Assembly (NCBI RefSeq): GCF_027887165.1
Contig: NC_077232.1
Span: 18,120,755-18,184,754, forward strand
Direction of reading: 5' to 3'
DNA: 64,000 nucleotides
Source of the DNA: Monodelphis domestica
Lineage: Eukaryota; Chordata; Mammalia; Didelphimorphia; Didelphidae
Shown here: positions 23,656-36,967 of the stretch, one piece after another
Layout of the letters: every line of letters begins with the position of its first letter
Position numbering within the stretch: the first letter of the stretch is position 1
Notes under the pieces: model-generated
Told to the model about the DNA's origin: nothing
The model's database searches: none
The model's input: only the letters and a program-made list of their open reading frames with translations
Translations under genes and position numbers: made by a program

Positions 23656-25221
23656 ATAAGGCTATAATTCTCTTTGGTGGGTTTTCTATTCTTCTGTTTT
23701 CAGTAACAAAGAATTAAAATGATCTCATTTGTCTTAAAGTTCTTTCCTCATATCTTTAATGCCAAACTTCTATTTTGGTTTATTTATTCAGTCAGTTTAA
23801 CTGAAGTGGAGACAGCAGCCTCTTCTCACTACACTGAGACAGGACTATCTCTGTTATCTCCTCCATATTGCAAAGGAGATTCTTGTTCAAGTACTGGCAG
23901 GTTAGAGGGTCTCTTAGGTCTTTTACATCTCTTAAAGGCTCTGTTTCTGGAGTTGAATGTTTGAACTTTCCTGTTTGCAGGAAGCTACAGAAGTCAAAGT
24001 AAACAGCTCTTCATCTCATCAGAATACAGACTGAACTGCTACAAATAGAGTCATTGGTCTTAAAATGGACTCACCAACTCTTCCAAGGCATAACTGGAGA
24101 ATCTGGTGAATGTGTCTAACAAGGGCAGAGGCTCTCCTTTAGGTTTGGTTGGCTGAATTAGGGAAACCTTGGAGAAATGTGTTGATGTGGATGAACAGAA
24201 GTATGCCATTGTCTCATCTTCTGTGAGGATTGGGTAAAAGGGAATATGAAAGGGATGTAACAGGGAATGGAATAAGGAGGGTGGATGAGGTAAAAAGTGA
24301 GATAACCACTGGGGTTGAGAGACCATCTGTGAAATTCTCTCTTTCCCTCCCCATTCAAACTCAAGAGTGAGGTACCCGTAAAATGATGTTGAGGCAAGGA
24401 TGAACAGGGACTGTGTCTCAATGAGTAGGTTTCTGGGTAATCATGGAGTTTACTTCTCTCAAGGCTTAGCTGGTACTTGAAATCCCAGAATTCCCAATTT
24501 TTTGGCAGGCTGGCTGTCCCTGTTGGCTTTGTTGTTTAGTGAAGGCTAAATGGCTAGCCTAGTCCAATACCCTCTCTTTCTTCAGTTCTTCTATGATTTG
24601 AATATGACAGAGTTATTCCAATATAGTTTGTTTAATAGTTCAAGTAATAAAGGGGTGGGGGAGGAATAGATTTGTGGGAATAGGAGACCCTCCCTACAGA
24701 ATATCTTTGTCCTCCTTCTTTAGCTGAGCCAAGTGGCTCAGGCTTCAGCTTCTCTTTCTCCTTTCTCTCCAATCACGGTCACTATCCTCAACTAAAGAGA
24801 TATCAAGTATCCTTCTTGGGAAAGTCAATGGATAGGAAGGATCTTTGGGGTGACCCCATGAAGTTCAAGGGATCAGCCTCTTTCAGCAGCAGTTGTTCTT
24901 TTGCTTTCTTGTATTGATCATCTAAAGATGTTAGCCTTCTTCTTTCTTTAGGGCAATGTAAGTGGAGGAAAGACTTTTTCGCCCCTGGCTGGGATCTCAA
25001 GCTTGGTTCCTAGCTCCTGACTCTCCAGAGTTCACAGGGCAAAAGATCCCTTTCTCAGCTTTTTCTCCCACAAGCCTCTTCTCCTGCTCCATTTGCTGCT
25101 ACCCCCCCTCCCCCAGCAACATTCTAAACGATGCTTCCTTAATCTCAGTTTTCCTTTCCAGACATCTCCCTGGCATAAAAGTAGCTTATTTGGAGTATGG
25201 TTAGATGGCATCTAGGGAGTG

Positions 25222-28200
25222 TGGTGAATAGAGGACTTGACTTGGATTTCCAAGAAAGGCTGAGTTAAAATCTGGCCTCAGATACTAGTTATAGGTCTCA
25301 ACACATCCCTTAACCCCCAGGTTTGTTAAAATGAGGGAAATAACAGCACCTATCTCCCAGGGTTATTGTGAGGATCAAATGATATAATATTTGTTCTTTG
25401 TTTCTTTTATTCTTTTTTCTTTTTTTTGAATTAATTAATTTAGTCAATTTAGAACATTATTACTTGGTTTCAAGAATCATATTATTTCTGACTCTCCCCT
25501 TCACCCACCCTATCCACAGCTGACACGCAATTTCATTGGTTATTATTTGTGTCCTTTCCATGTTGTTGGTATTTGTACTAGGATGTTCATTTAGAGTGTA
25601 CATTCTCAATTATATGCTCTTCAACCCATGTCATCAAGCAGTTGTTTTTCTTCTGTGTTTCTACTCCCACAGTTTTTCCTCTGAATGTGGATAGAGGTTT
25701 TTCTTGTAGATTCCTCCAAGTTGTTCAGGATCACTGCTTTGCCACTAATGGAGAAGTCCATTACATTTGATTTTATTGCAGTATATCAGTCTCTGTGTAC
25801 AATGTTCTCCTGGTTCTGCTCCTCTCACTTTGCATCAATTCCTGGAGTTTGTTCCAGTCCCCATGCAAGTCCTCTACTTTATTATTCCTTTGAGCATCAC
25901 CAACATATACCACAATTTTTTTCAGCCATTCTCCAATTGAAGGGCATCCCATAATTTTCCAATTTTTTTCCACTACAAACAGCGCATCTATGAATATTCT
26001 TGTACGAGTCTTTTTCCTTATTATCTCTTTGTGGTACAAACCCAGAAGTTCTATGGCTGGATCAAAGGGCAGACAGTCTTTTGGTGCCCTTTGGGCATAA
26101 TTCCAAATTGCCCTCCAGAATGGTTGAATCAATTCACAACTCAACCAGCAATACATTAATGTCCTGACTTTGCCACATCCCTTCCAGCATTTATTACTTT
26201 CCATAGCTGTCATGTTAGCCAATCTGCTAGGTGTGAGGTGATACCTCAGAGTTGTTTTGATTTGCATCGCTCTGATTATAAGAGATTTAGAACACTTTTT
26301 CATGTGCTTATCAATAGTTTTGATTTCTTTAACTGAAAATTTCCATTTCATGTCCTTTGCCCATTTATCAATTGGAAAATTGCTTGATTTTTTGTACAAT
26401 TGATTTAGCTCTTTGTAAATTTGAGTAATTAGATCTTTGTCAGAGGTTTTTGTTATGAAGATTGTTTCCCAATTTGTTGCTTCCCTTCTAATTTGGGATG
26501 CATTAGTTTTGTTTGTACAAAAAACTTTTTAATTCGATATGATTAAAATTATTGATTTTACATTTTGTGATTTTTTTCTAACTTTTGCTTAGTTTTAAAG
26601 TATTTAATTTCCCAAAGATCTGACATGTATACTATTCTGTGTTCACCTAATTTACTTATAGTTTCCTTCTTTATATTCAGGTCATTCACCCATTCTGAGT
26701 TTTTCTTGGTGTCGGGTGTGAGATTTTGATCCAAACCTAATCTTTCCTATACTGTCTTCCAATTTTCCCAGCAGTTTTATAAAATAGTGGATTTTGGTCC
26801 CAAAAGCTGGGATCTTTGGGCCTATCATAGACTGTCTTACTGAGGTCATTTACCCAAAGTCTATTCTAATGATCCTCCTTTCTGTCTCTTAACCAGTACT
26901 AAATTGCTTTGATGACCACTGCTTTATATTATAGTTTGAGATCTGGGACTGCAAGGCCTCTTCCCTTCACATTTATTTTCATGACTTCCCTGGATATCCT
27001 TGATCTTTTGTTCTTCCATATGAACATTTTAATGTTTTTTTCTAATTCAATAAAAAAGTTTTTTGGTACTTCAATGAATATGGCACTAAATAAATAAATT
27101 AATTTGGGTAGGATTGTCATTTTAATTATGTTAGCTTGTCCTACCCATGAGCAATCAATGTTTTTCCAATTGTTTAGTTCTAGTTTTAATTGTGCGGAGA
27201 GCATTTTGTAGTTATGTTCATAGAGTTCCTGTGTTTGTCTCAGCAGATATATTCCTAAGTATTTTATATTGTCAAGAGTAATTTTAAATGGAATTTTTCT
27301 TTCTAATTCTTGCTGCTGAGATGTGTTGGAAATATATAGAAATACTGATGACTTAAGTGAGTTTATTTTGTATCCTGCAACTTTGCTAAAGTTGTTGATT
27401 ATTTCGAGTAACTTTTTGGTTGATTCTCTAGGATTCTTTAAGTAGACCATCATATCATCTGGAAAGAGGGATAGCTTAGTCTCCTCATTGCCAATTTTAA
27501 TTCCTTCAATTTCTTTTTCTTCTCTAATTGCTACTGATAGTGTTTCTAGTACAATGTTACATAATAGAGGTGATAATGGGCATCCTTATTTCACTCCTGA
27601 TCTTCTTGGGAAGGCTTCTAGTTTATCCCCATTGCAGATGATGTTGGCTGATGGTTTTAGATATATACTGTTTATTATTATTATTATTTAAATTAAATTA
27701 AATGAATTATTATTAACATATATTTAGATATATAGATATATACTGTTTATTATTTTTAGGAAAGGTCCTTCTATTCCTATGATTTCTAGTGTTTTTAATA
27801 GGAATGAGTGTTGTATTTTTTCAAAGGATTTTTCTGCATCTATTGAGATAATCATGTGGTTTTTTTTGATTTGCATGTGGTTATTAAGGTCAATTATGTG
27901 GATGGTTTTCCTAATATTGAACCATTCATGCATCCCTGGTATGAATCCTACTTGGTCATAGTGAATAACCCTCGTGATCACTTGCTGGAATCTTTTAGTA
28001 TTTTTGCATCTATATTCATTAAGGAGATTGGTCTGTAGTTTTCTTTCTCTGTTTTTGACCTGCCTGGCTTTGGAATCAGTACCATATTTGTGTCATAAAA
28101 TGAATTTGGTAGAACTCCTTCTTTTGTTATTCTGCCAAATTGTTTGTGTAATATTGGGATTAGTTGTTCTTTGAATGTTTGATAAAATTCATTTGTGGAT

Positions 28201-28525
28201 CTATCTGGAACTGGGGATATTTTCTTAGGGAGTTCTTTGATGGCTTGTTCAATTTCTTTTTCTGATATGGGGTTGTTTATGTAATCCATTTTTTCCTCTG
28301 TTAGTCTAGGCAATTTGTATTTTTTTAAATATACATCCATATCCCCTAGGTCACCATATTTGTTGCCATACAATTGGGCATAATAGTTTTTAATGATTGC
28401 TTAATTTCCTCTTCATTAGAGGTCAGGTCTCCATTTTCATCATGGATACTAATTGATATATTTGCAAAGCATTTAGGACACTGTCTGGCACATAGTAGGC
28501 ACTTAATAATAAATATTTTTCTCTT
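25222..28525 (+). mobile_element. MIR-type SINE, U3, split by LINE-1
   Basis: The left part is 25,222-25,396 and the right part 28,460-28,525. The 3.06 kb LINE-1 lies between. Confidence 0.75.
25397..28459 (-). mobile_element. 5'-truncated LINE-1 with decayed ORF2
   Basis: This 3.06 kb insertion has its T-rich tail at the left end and its truncated 5' end at the right. ORF2 pieces on the minus strand lie at 27,978-28,373 ([20 protein letters not shown], start of the reverse transcriptase), 27,724-27,981 ([20 protein letters not shown]), 26,929-27,453 (palm and thumb) and 25,773-26,399 (C-terminal part). The catalytic FADD reads FPDD just before 27,453. A local AT-rich duplication at 27,655-27,755 also interrupts it. 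It splits a MIR-type SINE that is whole in U1 and U2, so it is younger than U3's separation from U2. Confidence 0.92.
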
Positions 28526-29537
28526 TCTCCCCTATATGAATTCTTGTGAGAAAATATTTATTCATTCTATTATTTAACATTTTATTTTATATGATGATTC
28601 AACAAGCATTAATATCATGAATATTTTAAGATACAAAAAAAGTAAAAGATTGCAAAGGAAGCTCTTAATTAATATTATCTATAGCTTTTAAATGTTTATT
28701 GCTTTTAACCAATAATAAAATTGCTCTGCTTATCTGTGTCTCTTTTAAAAATTTCTTTTTAGAAGATTTAGAAGATTTTAGAAGATTTAAAAATGTTCCT
28801 TTTAAATGGATCATTAGTTCTCTTTTATTTCTTTTATCACAAATATTTCATTGTCTAAAATGTAACCAAACTCCCTCTATCATCAGCCCACCTTTTGAAA
28901 TCAGACGCTACTTTTCAAAATGGCAGATGAATTCAAGCTGCATTATTGGAAGCCAGTGTTCCTGAGGCTTAGGATTTGGCTCATCTGCCATCTATTGATG
29001 TGTTTTCTATCTGTTTTATTTTTCCCATCAGGTCTCTGTCTCTGAGCTCATGGTCTTGACTCTCTTGATTTTTGAGAACCTTCACATCTTCAGAGTACCA
29101 GGGAGAATTCCTGACAACAGCTGAGAATCCTTGTGACTTCCCTTACTGAGGTGTCATGAGTCCCCACAGACTCTGGCTTGTTTACATGTTTTACAGAGAA
29201 GAGCTCTGGCAGTCCTCAGAGGACTCTGAGTCCCTTAATGCCACTGATGCTCCAGTGGTTATAAGACCCCTCCAGGTCATGGCCACAAGCCACAGAAAGC
29301 CTTTTTGGACCTCCTTAGTCCTACTGTACTTGAGACAAGCTTGAAATCAAGGGCCATCAGTCACTTATTGATTTGCTCATTAATAATTCTCCTGGGCTTT
29401 AGTTCATCTTGTTACTGAGATCTAGGCAGCAATAAGAGTCTAAAGAGAACCATCCATATCTTGAAGGACTCTGAATTTGGTGTCAGACACTGTGAAAGGT
29501 TTCTCCAAAAAATGCTCTTCCCATGTCTCTGGCTTGG

Positions 29538-29624
29538 GCTTATAATTGAAGACCTCTAAGGGAAGGTTCTTGGTCAGTCTTCCTCCTCTGCGTCTTGTGA
29601 CAGAACTAAAGGATTCAGGTAGGT
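29538..29624 (+). other. Predicted noncoding first exon end and splice donor of OR4
   Basis: GGATTCAG|GTAGGT with the cut at 29618/29619, paired with the acceptor at 34321-34322. It has the same TATAATTGAAG and CTCTAAGGGAA stretch as the copy before OR3. The intron is lengthened by the class II-type LTR at 32,548-33,343. Confidence 0.58.
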
Positions 29625-29639
29625 GTCATGTCTAGTATC

Positions 29640-29885
29640 TCAATGGTGTGTGGACAGAGGGCTGGGCTTGACTTGTCTTTTTGAGTTCAAATCTGTTCTC
29701 AGACACTTAGAAGGTATGTGACCCTGGGCAAGTCATTTAACCCTGTTTGCCTCAGTTTCCTCAACTGTATAATTGTTGAAGCATGAAATGGGAAACCACT
29801 CTTGTAGCTTTGCCAGGAAAACCCACCAGGGATTATGAAGAGATGGACATGACTGAAATGACTGAAGAAGAACAGCAGAGTCTCC
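29640..29885 (+). mobile_element. RTE-tailed SINE, U3
   Basis: Duplicate of the U1 element. Confidence 0.62.
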
Positions 29886-30105
29886 AGGGTTAGTACACTT
29901 GTGACAGGTCCTACTAAGATGTACAATGAGTGTCATGAGGAAAAGCAAGGGAATCTCTCTTCAAGGAAAGGGGAGATGCAGCGTTCCAAAAGAAAGGTCT
30001 GCAGCTGTTATTTTCGCAATGCGGAATGTGTTTATGTAAAAACAATGATATAAATAACTAATATTTATTTGACAATTTAAAGTTTACTAAGCACTTTACA
30101 TTATT

Positions 30106-30305
30106 ATTTTTTCAAGTCTTTACCTTCCATCTTAGAAACAATACTGGTATGGGTTCCAAGGCAGAAGAGTGGTAAGTGTCAGGCTATGGGGGTCAAGTGA
30201 CTTGCCCAGGGTCACACAGGTGGGAAGTGTCTGAGGCCAGATTTGAACTCAAACCCTCCCATCTCCGGGCATGACTCTCAATCCACTGAGCCACCCAGCT
30301 GCCTT
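30106..30305 (-). mobile_element. core-SINE, U3 copy
   Basis: Duplicate with the same flanks at 30,094-30,105 and 30,306-30,317. Confidence 0.8.
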
Positions 30306-31479
30306 CTTTACATTATTTTTCTCTCATTTTTACCCTTAGCATAACCTTTTGAGACAGGGTGACTATTGTCCCCATTTTACAGATCAGAAAACTAAGAATG
30401 CAAGAGGTTAAGTAATACCTTGAGTAGACTTCGAACCCAAGTCTTCCTACCTCCATATCCTTTGCTCTTTCTACCTTGATGCCAGGATTTAAGTATATTG
30501 CATTAGAGAAAAATACATTTGGAGAATAGGCAGTTTTGCAGATGTGGAATGGAGGACCTGAGAGATTATTTTATCATATTGTTACATGTAGTAAATTGGA
30601 AAACCAGAATTGGGACCCAGGTCTTCTCCCCATAATTTGAATTGTATAACTACTCCATATATAACTATACTCCATGTATAACTATAAAACAGACATTTGT
30701 GAATGCACTTGGTTCTTTATGTATTTCTAAGCACCAGATTGAGGGTTGTTCCTGATGGGTTTTCAAAATGTTCTGCAGACTTCTCTAACTTTTGCCTGAT
30801 CTGTTTTCAGTTTTATTGTTAGGAATCGTCCTGACCGATAACTCCATGATTAAATGGTTGTAACTATATGGTTCTAAGTATACAGTTTTTCACATGGTGA
30901 AGACTATTTCTGCTCCCTCATTTTACAGCTGCTGTAATGGAGGCTCTGGGGTGACTTGGTAATGTCCTGGAGTAATTTATGAGAAGAGGGAAGAGTAGTA
31001 ATTCAGTAGTAGGATCCTATTTCATAAGAAGCCTATGAGATACTCCAACAGAATGGCTAAATTCCATGTAACTATATTCAAAGCATTTTCCTCTTCTATT
31101 AAAAAGAAAACAAAACAACCCTCCCCCCCCTTAAATTCTGTCCTAGAATTGATACTGAGGATTGGTTCCAAGGCAGAAGAATCATAAGGACCAGACAAGG
31201 GGAGGTTAAGTGACTCTTCCAGGGTCACTCAGGAAGTGTCTGAGGTCAGATTTGAACTGAAGACTTCCCATCTCCTGCCTTGGCTCCTTCTCCTCTGATC
31301 TACCTGGTTGTCTCTCTCCTCTCTTATTTTCGCATTCCTGTCAAGAAGAGGAAATTATCTGAATCGACATAACTTCTTGATATATGTTTTTACTTATTGC
31401 TTTCCTTTCCCTATTTGCTACCCATCTCTCAAGTGATCTTTTCAAGAATATCCCTAGAAGGTATCATGTTTACTGGCTT

Positions 31480-31795
31480 GTAGTCTTCACACTTTGTTCT
31501 CTTCTGTTTTTTGAAAATAAAAAAAAATTGCTCTTTTCCAGTCTTGTGGTACGTCTCCCAGTTTCCATGATGTTTCAGACATCACTGGCAGTGACTCAGA
31601 CATGACATTTGCCAGTTCTTTCAGAACCAAAGGATGTAGATCAGTGGGGCCAGCTGACTTGGATTTATCGAGGTCAGCCAAATGTTCCCTTAAAGTTTGC
31701 TTTCTTAGGTCTCAAGCCTTTCCATTGTCATATTTGTTTCATCATTTCCACTGTAAATTCTCTTTTGCTGAGAAAACAGAAAAATCCTAGAAATT
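31480..31795 (-). mobile_element. CR1/L3-like fragment, U3 copy
   Basis: Duplicate with a short deletion near 31,708 that shifts the frame. Confidence 0.6.
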
Positions 31796-32149
31796 AAGAA
31801 GCTTTGCCTGAACTCCTCCTGCTTGTCATTTCTTATAGAATATTAGTGTTCTGTCATGATTATATAGCACAGCTTGTTCAACCGTTCCCCAACTGATGGA
31901 GATCCCTTCAATGTCCAAATCTTTGGTACCACAAAGACCTGCAATGAGGATCCTTGATTCTTAAAGAACCACACCTTCTGTTGTGCTATATGCCTTTGTT
32001 CCCATATTCCACACATTTCTGCTTAAAAATCTAAGTTAATGAATGTCCTGTGTATAAATATTGGTCTTTTCATGTAATCACATCTTTACTTATTTATTTA
32101 ATTATTTCCCTTTGTTTCTCCTATCCCTCCAGGGATGATTTCTTCTTTT

Positions 32150-33390
32150 TTATTTTTTTTTGAAAATTTTATTTAATCAGTCAATTTAGAACATTATTCC
32201 TTGGTTACAAGAATCATATACTCTCCCTCACCTCCCCCATCCCTTCATGTAGCTGACATATTTCAACTGGGTGTTACATATGTCCTTGATCAGAACCTAT
32301 TTTCATATTATTGATATTTGCGCTATGGTGATCATTGGAGTCTATATCCCCAATCATATCCCCATTGAACCATGGGATCAAGCAGTTGTTTTTCTTCTGT
32401 GTTTCTACTCCCACAGTTTTTCCTCTGGATGAGGATAGTGTTCTTTCTCATAGATCCCTCTGGGTTGTTTACAATCACTGCTTCGCCACTAATGGAGAAA
32501 ACCATTACATTTGATTGTACCACAGTGTATCAGTCTCTGTTTATAATTGCCACGGTCAGGGTCCAGCCTCACTCGTGACTCCAGGGTTTCCAACAGGTGA
32601 CGAATGATCAGTCAAAATAAATAAAATAAAATAAATAACAAACAGAACACAGCTTAATTATAACAGCCATGGGATTGCTTTGCATCTCAGCTGCCCCACA
32701 TTCCCAGTGTCTGATATTTATTTTTATATCCATTCTCTTGTCATGCAGATACACAAAATCAAAGAGAGATAATTGGAAAAGTGATACATTAACTTTTAAC
32801 AAATCACTTGATTAACATTCTATATTTTTCTATTGTGATTACAGACAGAATACAAGATGATTGATTTCATCACAGGTGGCTTACTATGGAGTCTGAGTTA
32901 CTGATTTGTGTAATTGAGCCACTGAGGCATATTGAAACTTAGAGTATCTGTACTGTACCTGTACATATTGTATGGTCCTCTATGATTGATTTGTGTGCTG
33001 GCTTCATGAGAAAGTTTTGGGTTTGGCCTGTAGCTGTGGTTTTGCTGGGAATTATGTACCTAAGTAAAAGTTGCCCCATGATAGTCTTTTGGGATTGCGT
33101 TTGAGGGTCTGATCTTTTGGTGATGGTTTGGAGAATTAGGGTACAGCTGTTTTGCTCTTGCATTATTTCTTTTGAGACTAGGGGAATTAAAATCATGTCA
33201 ATTCATAGGTAAAGGGCAATGATGAAAGAAGTCATGCAAGGGGGATAGAGTGGGCAGTCACATCTCACCAAGGACCACTCTGTGGTCTCCCCAGCTACCA
33301 TGCATGACTCTGTCAAGGCATCATGGACTGATGGCCCCCAGCATATAATGTTCTCAGGGATGATGTCTTCTAATGTATTTTATTCTATAG
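32150..33390 (-). mobile_element. LINE-1 3' UTR fragment before OR4, split by an LTR
   Basis: Duplicate of the 9,735 element, interrupted by the class II-type LTR at 32,548-33,343. Confidence 0.72.
32548..33343 (-). mobile_element. Solo LTR, class II-type (6-base duplication)
   Basis: A 796-base TG...CA element lies between TATAAT at 32,542-32,547 and 33,344-33,349. It interrupts an older LINE-1 3' end, whose uninterrupted form is seen in U2 (about 19,750). The 6-base duplication fits class II (ERVK-like) elements. Orientation is tentative. Fossil with no internal genes. Confidence 0.75.
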
Positions 33391-33425
33391 GATACCACTT
33401 ATATTTTCTTTAAACCTATTGCCAC

Positions 33426-35285
33426 TAGCTTTCCAAAACAACCCTAGAGTATATGTCAACTCTGCTATGTTTTCTCTTTCCTCAATTATATATTCTAGGA
33501 TGGAGTGATCCACAGGTTTCCATTATTGCTTCCCAGAATGAAATTCATCTCTCTTAGTGAGTGAAAATCAGATCCAGAATAAAACTTCTTATTGGTTACT
33601 ATATTTTTTGAAGGATGAAACATCCCTAAGATAAATTACAATGTCAGAGGGGATTTGCCTTTGGAAGAGGGGTGTAACAAGTTTCTGGGTAACTGAATCC
33701 CCTTATATAACTTTACATGTTTGTGCCAGGCTTGTGATCCATTTTTCAATTCTGAAAAGTAAATCACTTCTAATTCTCCCATATTTCATTCAAAATCTCG
33801 TTATTTTCTCCATTGCTCTGTTTTCTGAGGCTGTGTATATAGACTTAACAATGAAAATTGACCTGCTAGAAATTGATGACTCAAAAGAGAACCCAGGCAT
33901 AGGGCCATGTAAAATTATCCAGCTCAAGAGAATCCGACGTGAGAATATACCCATAGGTAGAAGAACTAGGAGAGAGTACTGTCAGAAAAACCCATTGAGA
34001 AGGGACAGTCAATGACCTTTTCCATTTATGGCTGAGGAGGAAGAAAGATGAAGTTCACTGAGGTAGAAGAATGTTGACAAACTATTCAGAAATGTGAGTT
34101 CATTAATGAGTTTCATAAAGTATAATGATATTTTGCATCTTAGTATATGTGTTGAAAATTCAAAATTTTAGTCTTGATATTATTATATTTAGTTTAACCT
34201 AATTAAAAACAATTTTTATGTCATAGAAATTCAATTTCCTAATTCAAAAGGATTCTATACATTTCACAAAATGTTATCATCAGCTATAATGTATTTTGCT
34301 CTCTGTTTTTCTCTTGACACAGGTGATGTTTACAAAGTCCCTTAAGATATAAATGGAGAATAGCTCAGAGGTGAAAGAGTTCATCCTTGTGGGATTAACA
34401 GATGCCCCAGAGCTTCAAGTGCCCCTCTTCATGATGTTCATGGTCATCTATGTCATCACTGTGGTGGGGAACCTGGGAATGGTGGTGATTATCTCTTGGG
34501 ACTCTCGTCTCCACACCCCCATGTACTTTTTCCTCAGTAACCTCTCTCTGGTGGATTTTGGCTATTCTACAACTGTTACACCTAAAGTGATGACTGGCTT
34601 CCTCACAGGCAACAAAATCATCTCCTACAATGGATGTGCTGCACAAATGTTCTTCTTTGTGGCATTTGCCACTGTTGAAAGTTATCTTCTGGCTGCTATG
34701 GCCTATGATCGCCATGCAGCTGTGTGTAAGCCCCTCCATTACACCACCACCATGACATCCAGTGTGTGTGCCCGTCTGGTCATTGGCTCCTATGTCTGTG
34801 GCTTTGTGAATTCCTCCATTCACACAGGGGACACATTCAGTCTTCAGTTTTGCAATTCCAATGTCGTTCCTCACTTTTTCTGTGATATTCCACCCCTTTT
34901 AGCTCTTTCTTGTTCTGACACACACATCAGTGAATTAGTTGTTTTCTTTGTTGTGGGATTCAATGTCTTTTTTGCCATTTTCACCATATTGGTATCCTAT
35001 TTATTCATCTTTGTAGCTATCCTGAGAATGCGCTCAGCTGAGGGTCGCCAGAAAGCCTTCTCTACCTGTGCTTCCCACCTCACAGCAGTGTCCATATTCT
35101 ATGGGACCATCATCTTCATGTACTTACAACCCAGTTCTAGTCATTCCATGGACACAGACAAAATGGCCTCAGTATTCTACACCATGGTCATCCCCATGTT
35201 GAACCCTCTCATCTACAGCTTGAGGAACAAGGAGGTTAAGAGTGCTTTTAGGAAAATTGTCGAGGTTACAAAATCTTCAGTTTAA
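33426..35285 (+). repeat. Partial unit U4 (A-type 5' part only, contains OR4)
   Basis: It matches U1-U3 from the unit start through most of the OR coding region, then loses similarity to the A-type at about 35,205. The DNA that follows is B-type flank. Confidence 0.8.
34353..35285 (+). CDS. OR5B-like: Olfactory receptor OR4, chimeric A/B-type OR5B-like, intact
   Basis: This 310-residue odorant receptor matches OR1-OR3 from MENSSEV through helix 7, including [10 protein letters not shown] and the A-type 5' flank and acceptor (AG at 34321-34322). From about residue 287 it changes: [19 protein letters not shown], then a short tail ending TKSSV. This resembles [19 protein letters not shown] of OR5/OR6 and not the DVKSAF...GLSF end of OR1-OR3. 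The DNA after the stop also lacks the A-type 3' flank and aligns instead with the OR5/OR6 flank. Recombination near position 35,205 is the simplest reading. The 5' leader is a few bases shorter than in OR1-OR3. The predicted donor at 29618/29619 implies an intron of 4.7 kb. The gene looks functional. Confidence 0.95.
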   Translation: MENSSEVKEFILVGLTDAPELQVPLFMMFMVIYVITVVGNLGMVVIISWDSRLHTPMYFFLSNLSLVDFGYSTTVTPKVMTGFLTGNKIISYNGCAAQMFFFVAFATVESYLLAAMAYDRHAAVCKPLHYTTTMTSSVCARLVIGSYVCGFVNSSIHTGDTFSLQFCNSNVVPHFFCDIPPLLALSCSDTHISELVVFFVVGFNVFFAIFTILVSYLFIFVAILRMRSAEGRQKAFSTCASHLTAVSIFYGTIIFMYLQPSSSHSMDTDKMASVFYTMVIPMLNPLIYSLRNKEVKSAFRKIVEVTKSSV

Positions 35286-36967
35286 TTAATATTTTTTATT
35301 TCACATTTCACAATTAATTTAATTCATATAACTAAAGAGAGAACCTCATTTGTATTTTTCTTCTTCACTTTTATTTTAAAAGTACAACCTTTCCAATTTC
35401 TGTACTTTAATTATCTCTCATGGGTCAGGTGACCTAAATTCTTTCTTTCCTTCATAAACAGGGGGACATCTGCTTGAATTGGTTTCCAACACCTTATTCC
35501 ATCTTCTGCCACTTTTAGAAATTTGAGGAATCTGTATATCTCCTCACAATTAGTCTTCACTTGATGATATTTTTTTGAAATTTCAATAGTCAATCTTTTT
35601 AAAGGAACTTTAACAAAATTCCTTGAGCAGCAAGAGGTATGACATGGTGTCATGAAAAATGCCTTGTGAGTCTGCCATTTTCTTGGGAAAGACACTGTTA
35701 TGTCCCACATAGATTATTATCTGTCATCCTTGCAATAACTAACTCAAAAGGTTGTTGAGAATTTGGTAGAAAATAAATCTATTGTTCTCTCTGAGTTTTC
35801 GCATTTTCAGATGGTGATGAGGTTGTGACTTGGGATATAGCTAATACATAGAATTATCAGAGGAGTAACTCCTTTGATTCTGATTGGAAACTTGAGTAAT
35901 TTTTAATTTCTTTCTTATCCATTATTCTATTCAGGCTCAAACCTTTGCAAAATGAAACTAAATTCCTAAATATATTTCTATGCAAACGCACCTCTATTTG
36001 GGGTGGGGTAAGATCTCTTCCATATTTTTATTAATAGAAAATCACTATTATTTAGAATTAAGACAATAGAATCAACAAATTTGAGAGTTGAAAATTACCT
36101 CAGTCACTATGTAGTCCATTCCAAATGGAATCAGTACTATAACAGTTCTAACAAGGAATCATCTTGCCTCTGCTTTATGATTTCCCAGTAGAGAGAAGTA
36201 ACAGATTCTCTAGGTCACCCACTCTATTTTGGTTCAGCTTGGGTTTTTTTTTTTACCTTATTATCATTTTACCTTATTATCACTTCTAGTCAGTGTTCCT
36301 ATTTCATTATCCTGATTTCTTTCCTTTGGTTGCTCTTCAACCTTTCAATTTCCTTCTTAGACTATAGTACCATACACTAAATACAATTTTGTCCTATGTG
36401 GAAATTCTTCCTCCATGCCATTCTTCTTCTTCTCTTTTTAAAGTTAGTCTTATTGAAGGATATAAAGTAGATTCCTTTCACCTTCCAGATATCAGTTTGA
36501 CAATTTGTGCCCAAATTAAATCCCCCTCTTCTCTACAAGAATCTATAAACTTTTATTAAAAAACACACACATAGTGTTGAACTTGTGTGTATTAATACTC
36601 TCAGCACCTAACACAATTCTTGAAAAAAGTACGTACTTAATAAATGCTTTTTGCTTGATTTGATTTGTTTGATGTTTTGAGATTTTGATTCTTTTATGGG
36701 ATGAATTTCATATTTTCAAGAGAATTTTGCCATATTTGTTTTAACAGACACATTATTGTTGCATGGGAGAAAATAACATAAATTATCATTGAATCTTCAA
36801 TATGTTTGCAAGTTAATTAGTTTGTCTATTTATCACAAATGGAACATAGCATATGGTAACCATACATGTTCTCTAAGATCAGGTTGGATCATGGGCAGGG
36901 AAAGCAATTTATTAATACAACAACCCACCTACTAATGACTTGTTACCTTTCTGCTTTGGACACTTCT
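35286..36967 (+). other. OR4 3' flank, B-type, no gene seen
   Basis: This AT-rich stretch aligns in patches with the flanks after OR5 and OR6. Examples are 35,530-35,620 with 43,970-44,070 and 36,560-36,660 with 44,400-44,480 and 57,000-57,065. The last patch includes a MIR/L2-type tail ending TTAATAAATGC. No coding region is supported. Confidence 0.55.

Larger units (their letters stand above)
19836..33425 (+). repeat. Tandem duplication unit U3 (A-type, contains OR3)
   Basis: Same order as U2, displaced by about 9.62 kb at the OR. It is 4 kb longer because of a LINE-1 at 25,397-28,459 and an LTR at 32,548-33,343. The stretch 23,660-25,220 is A-type flank without a supported gene. Confidence 0.85.
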
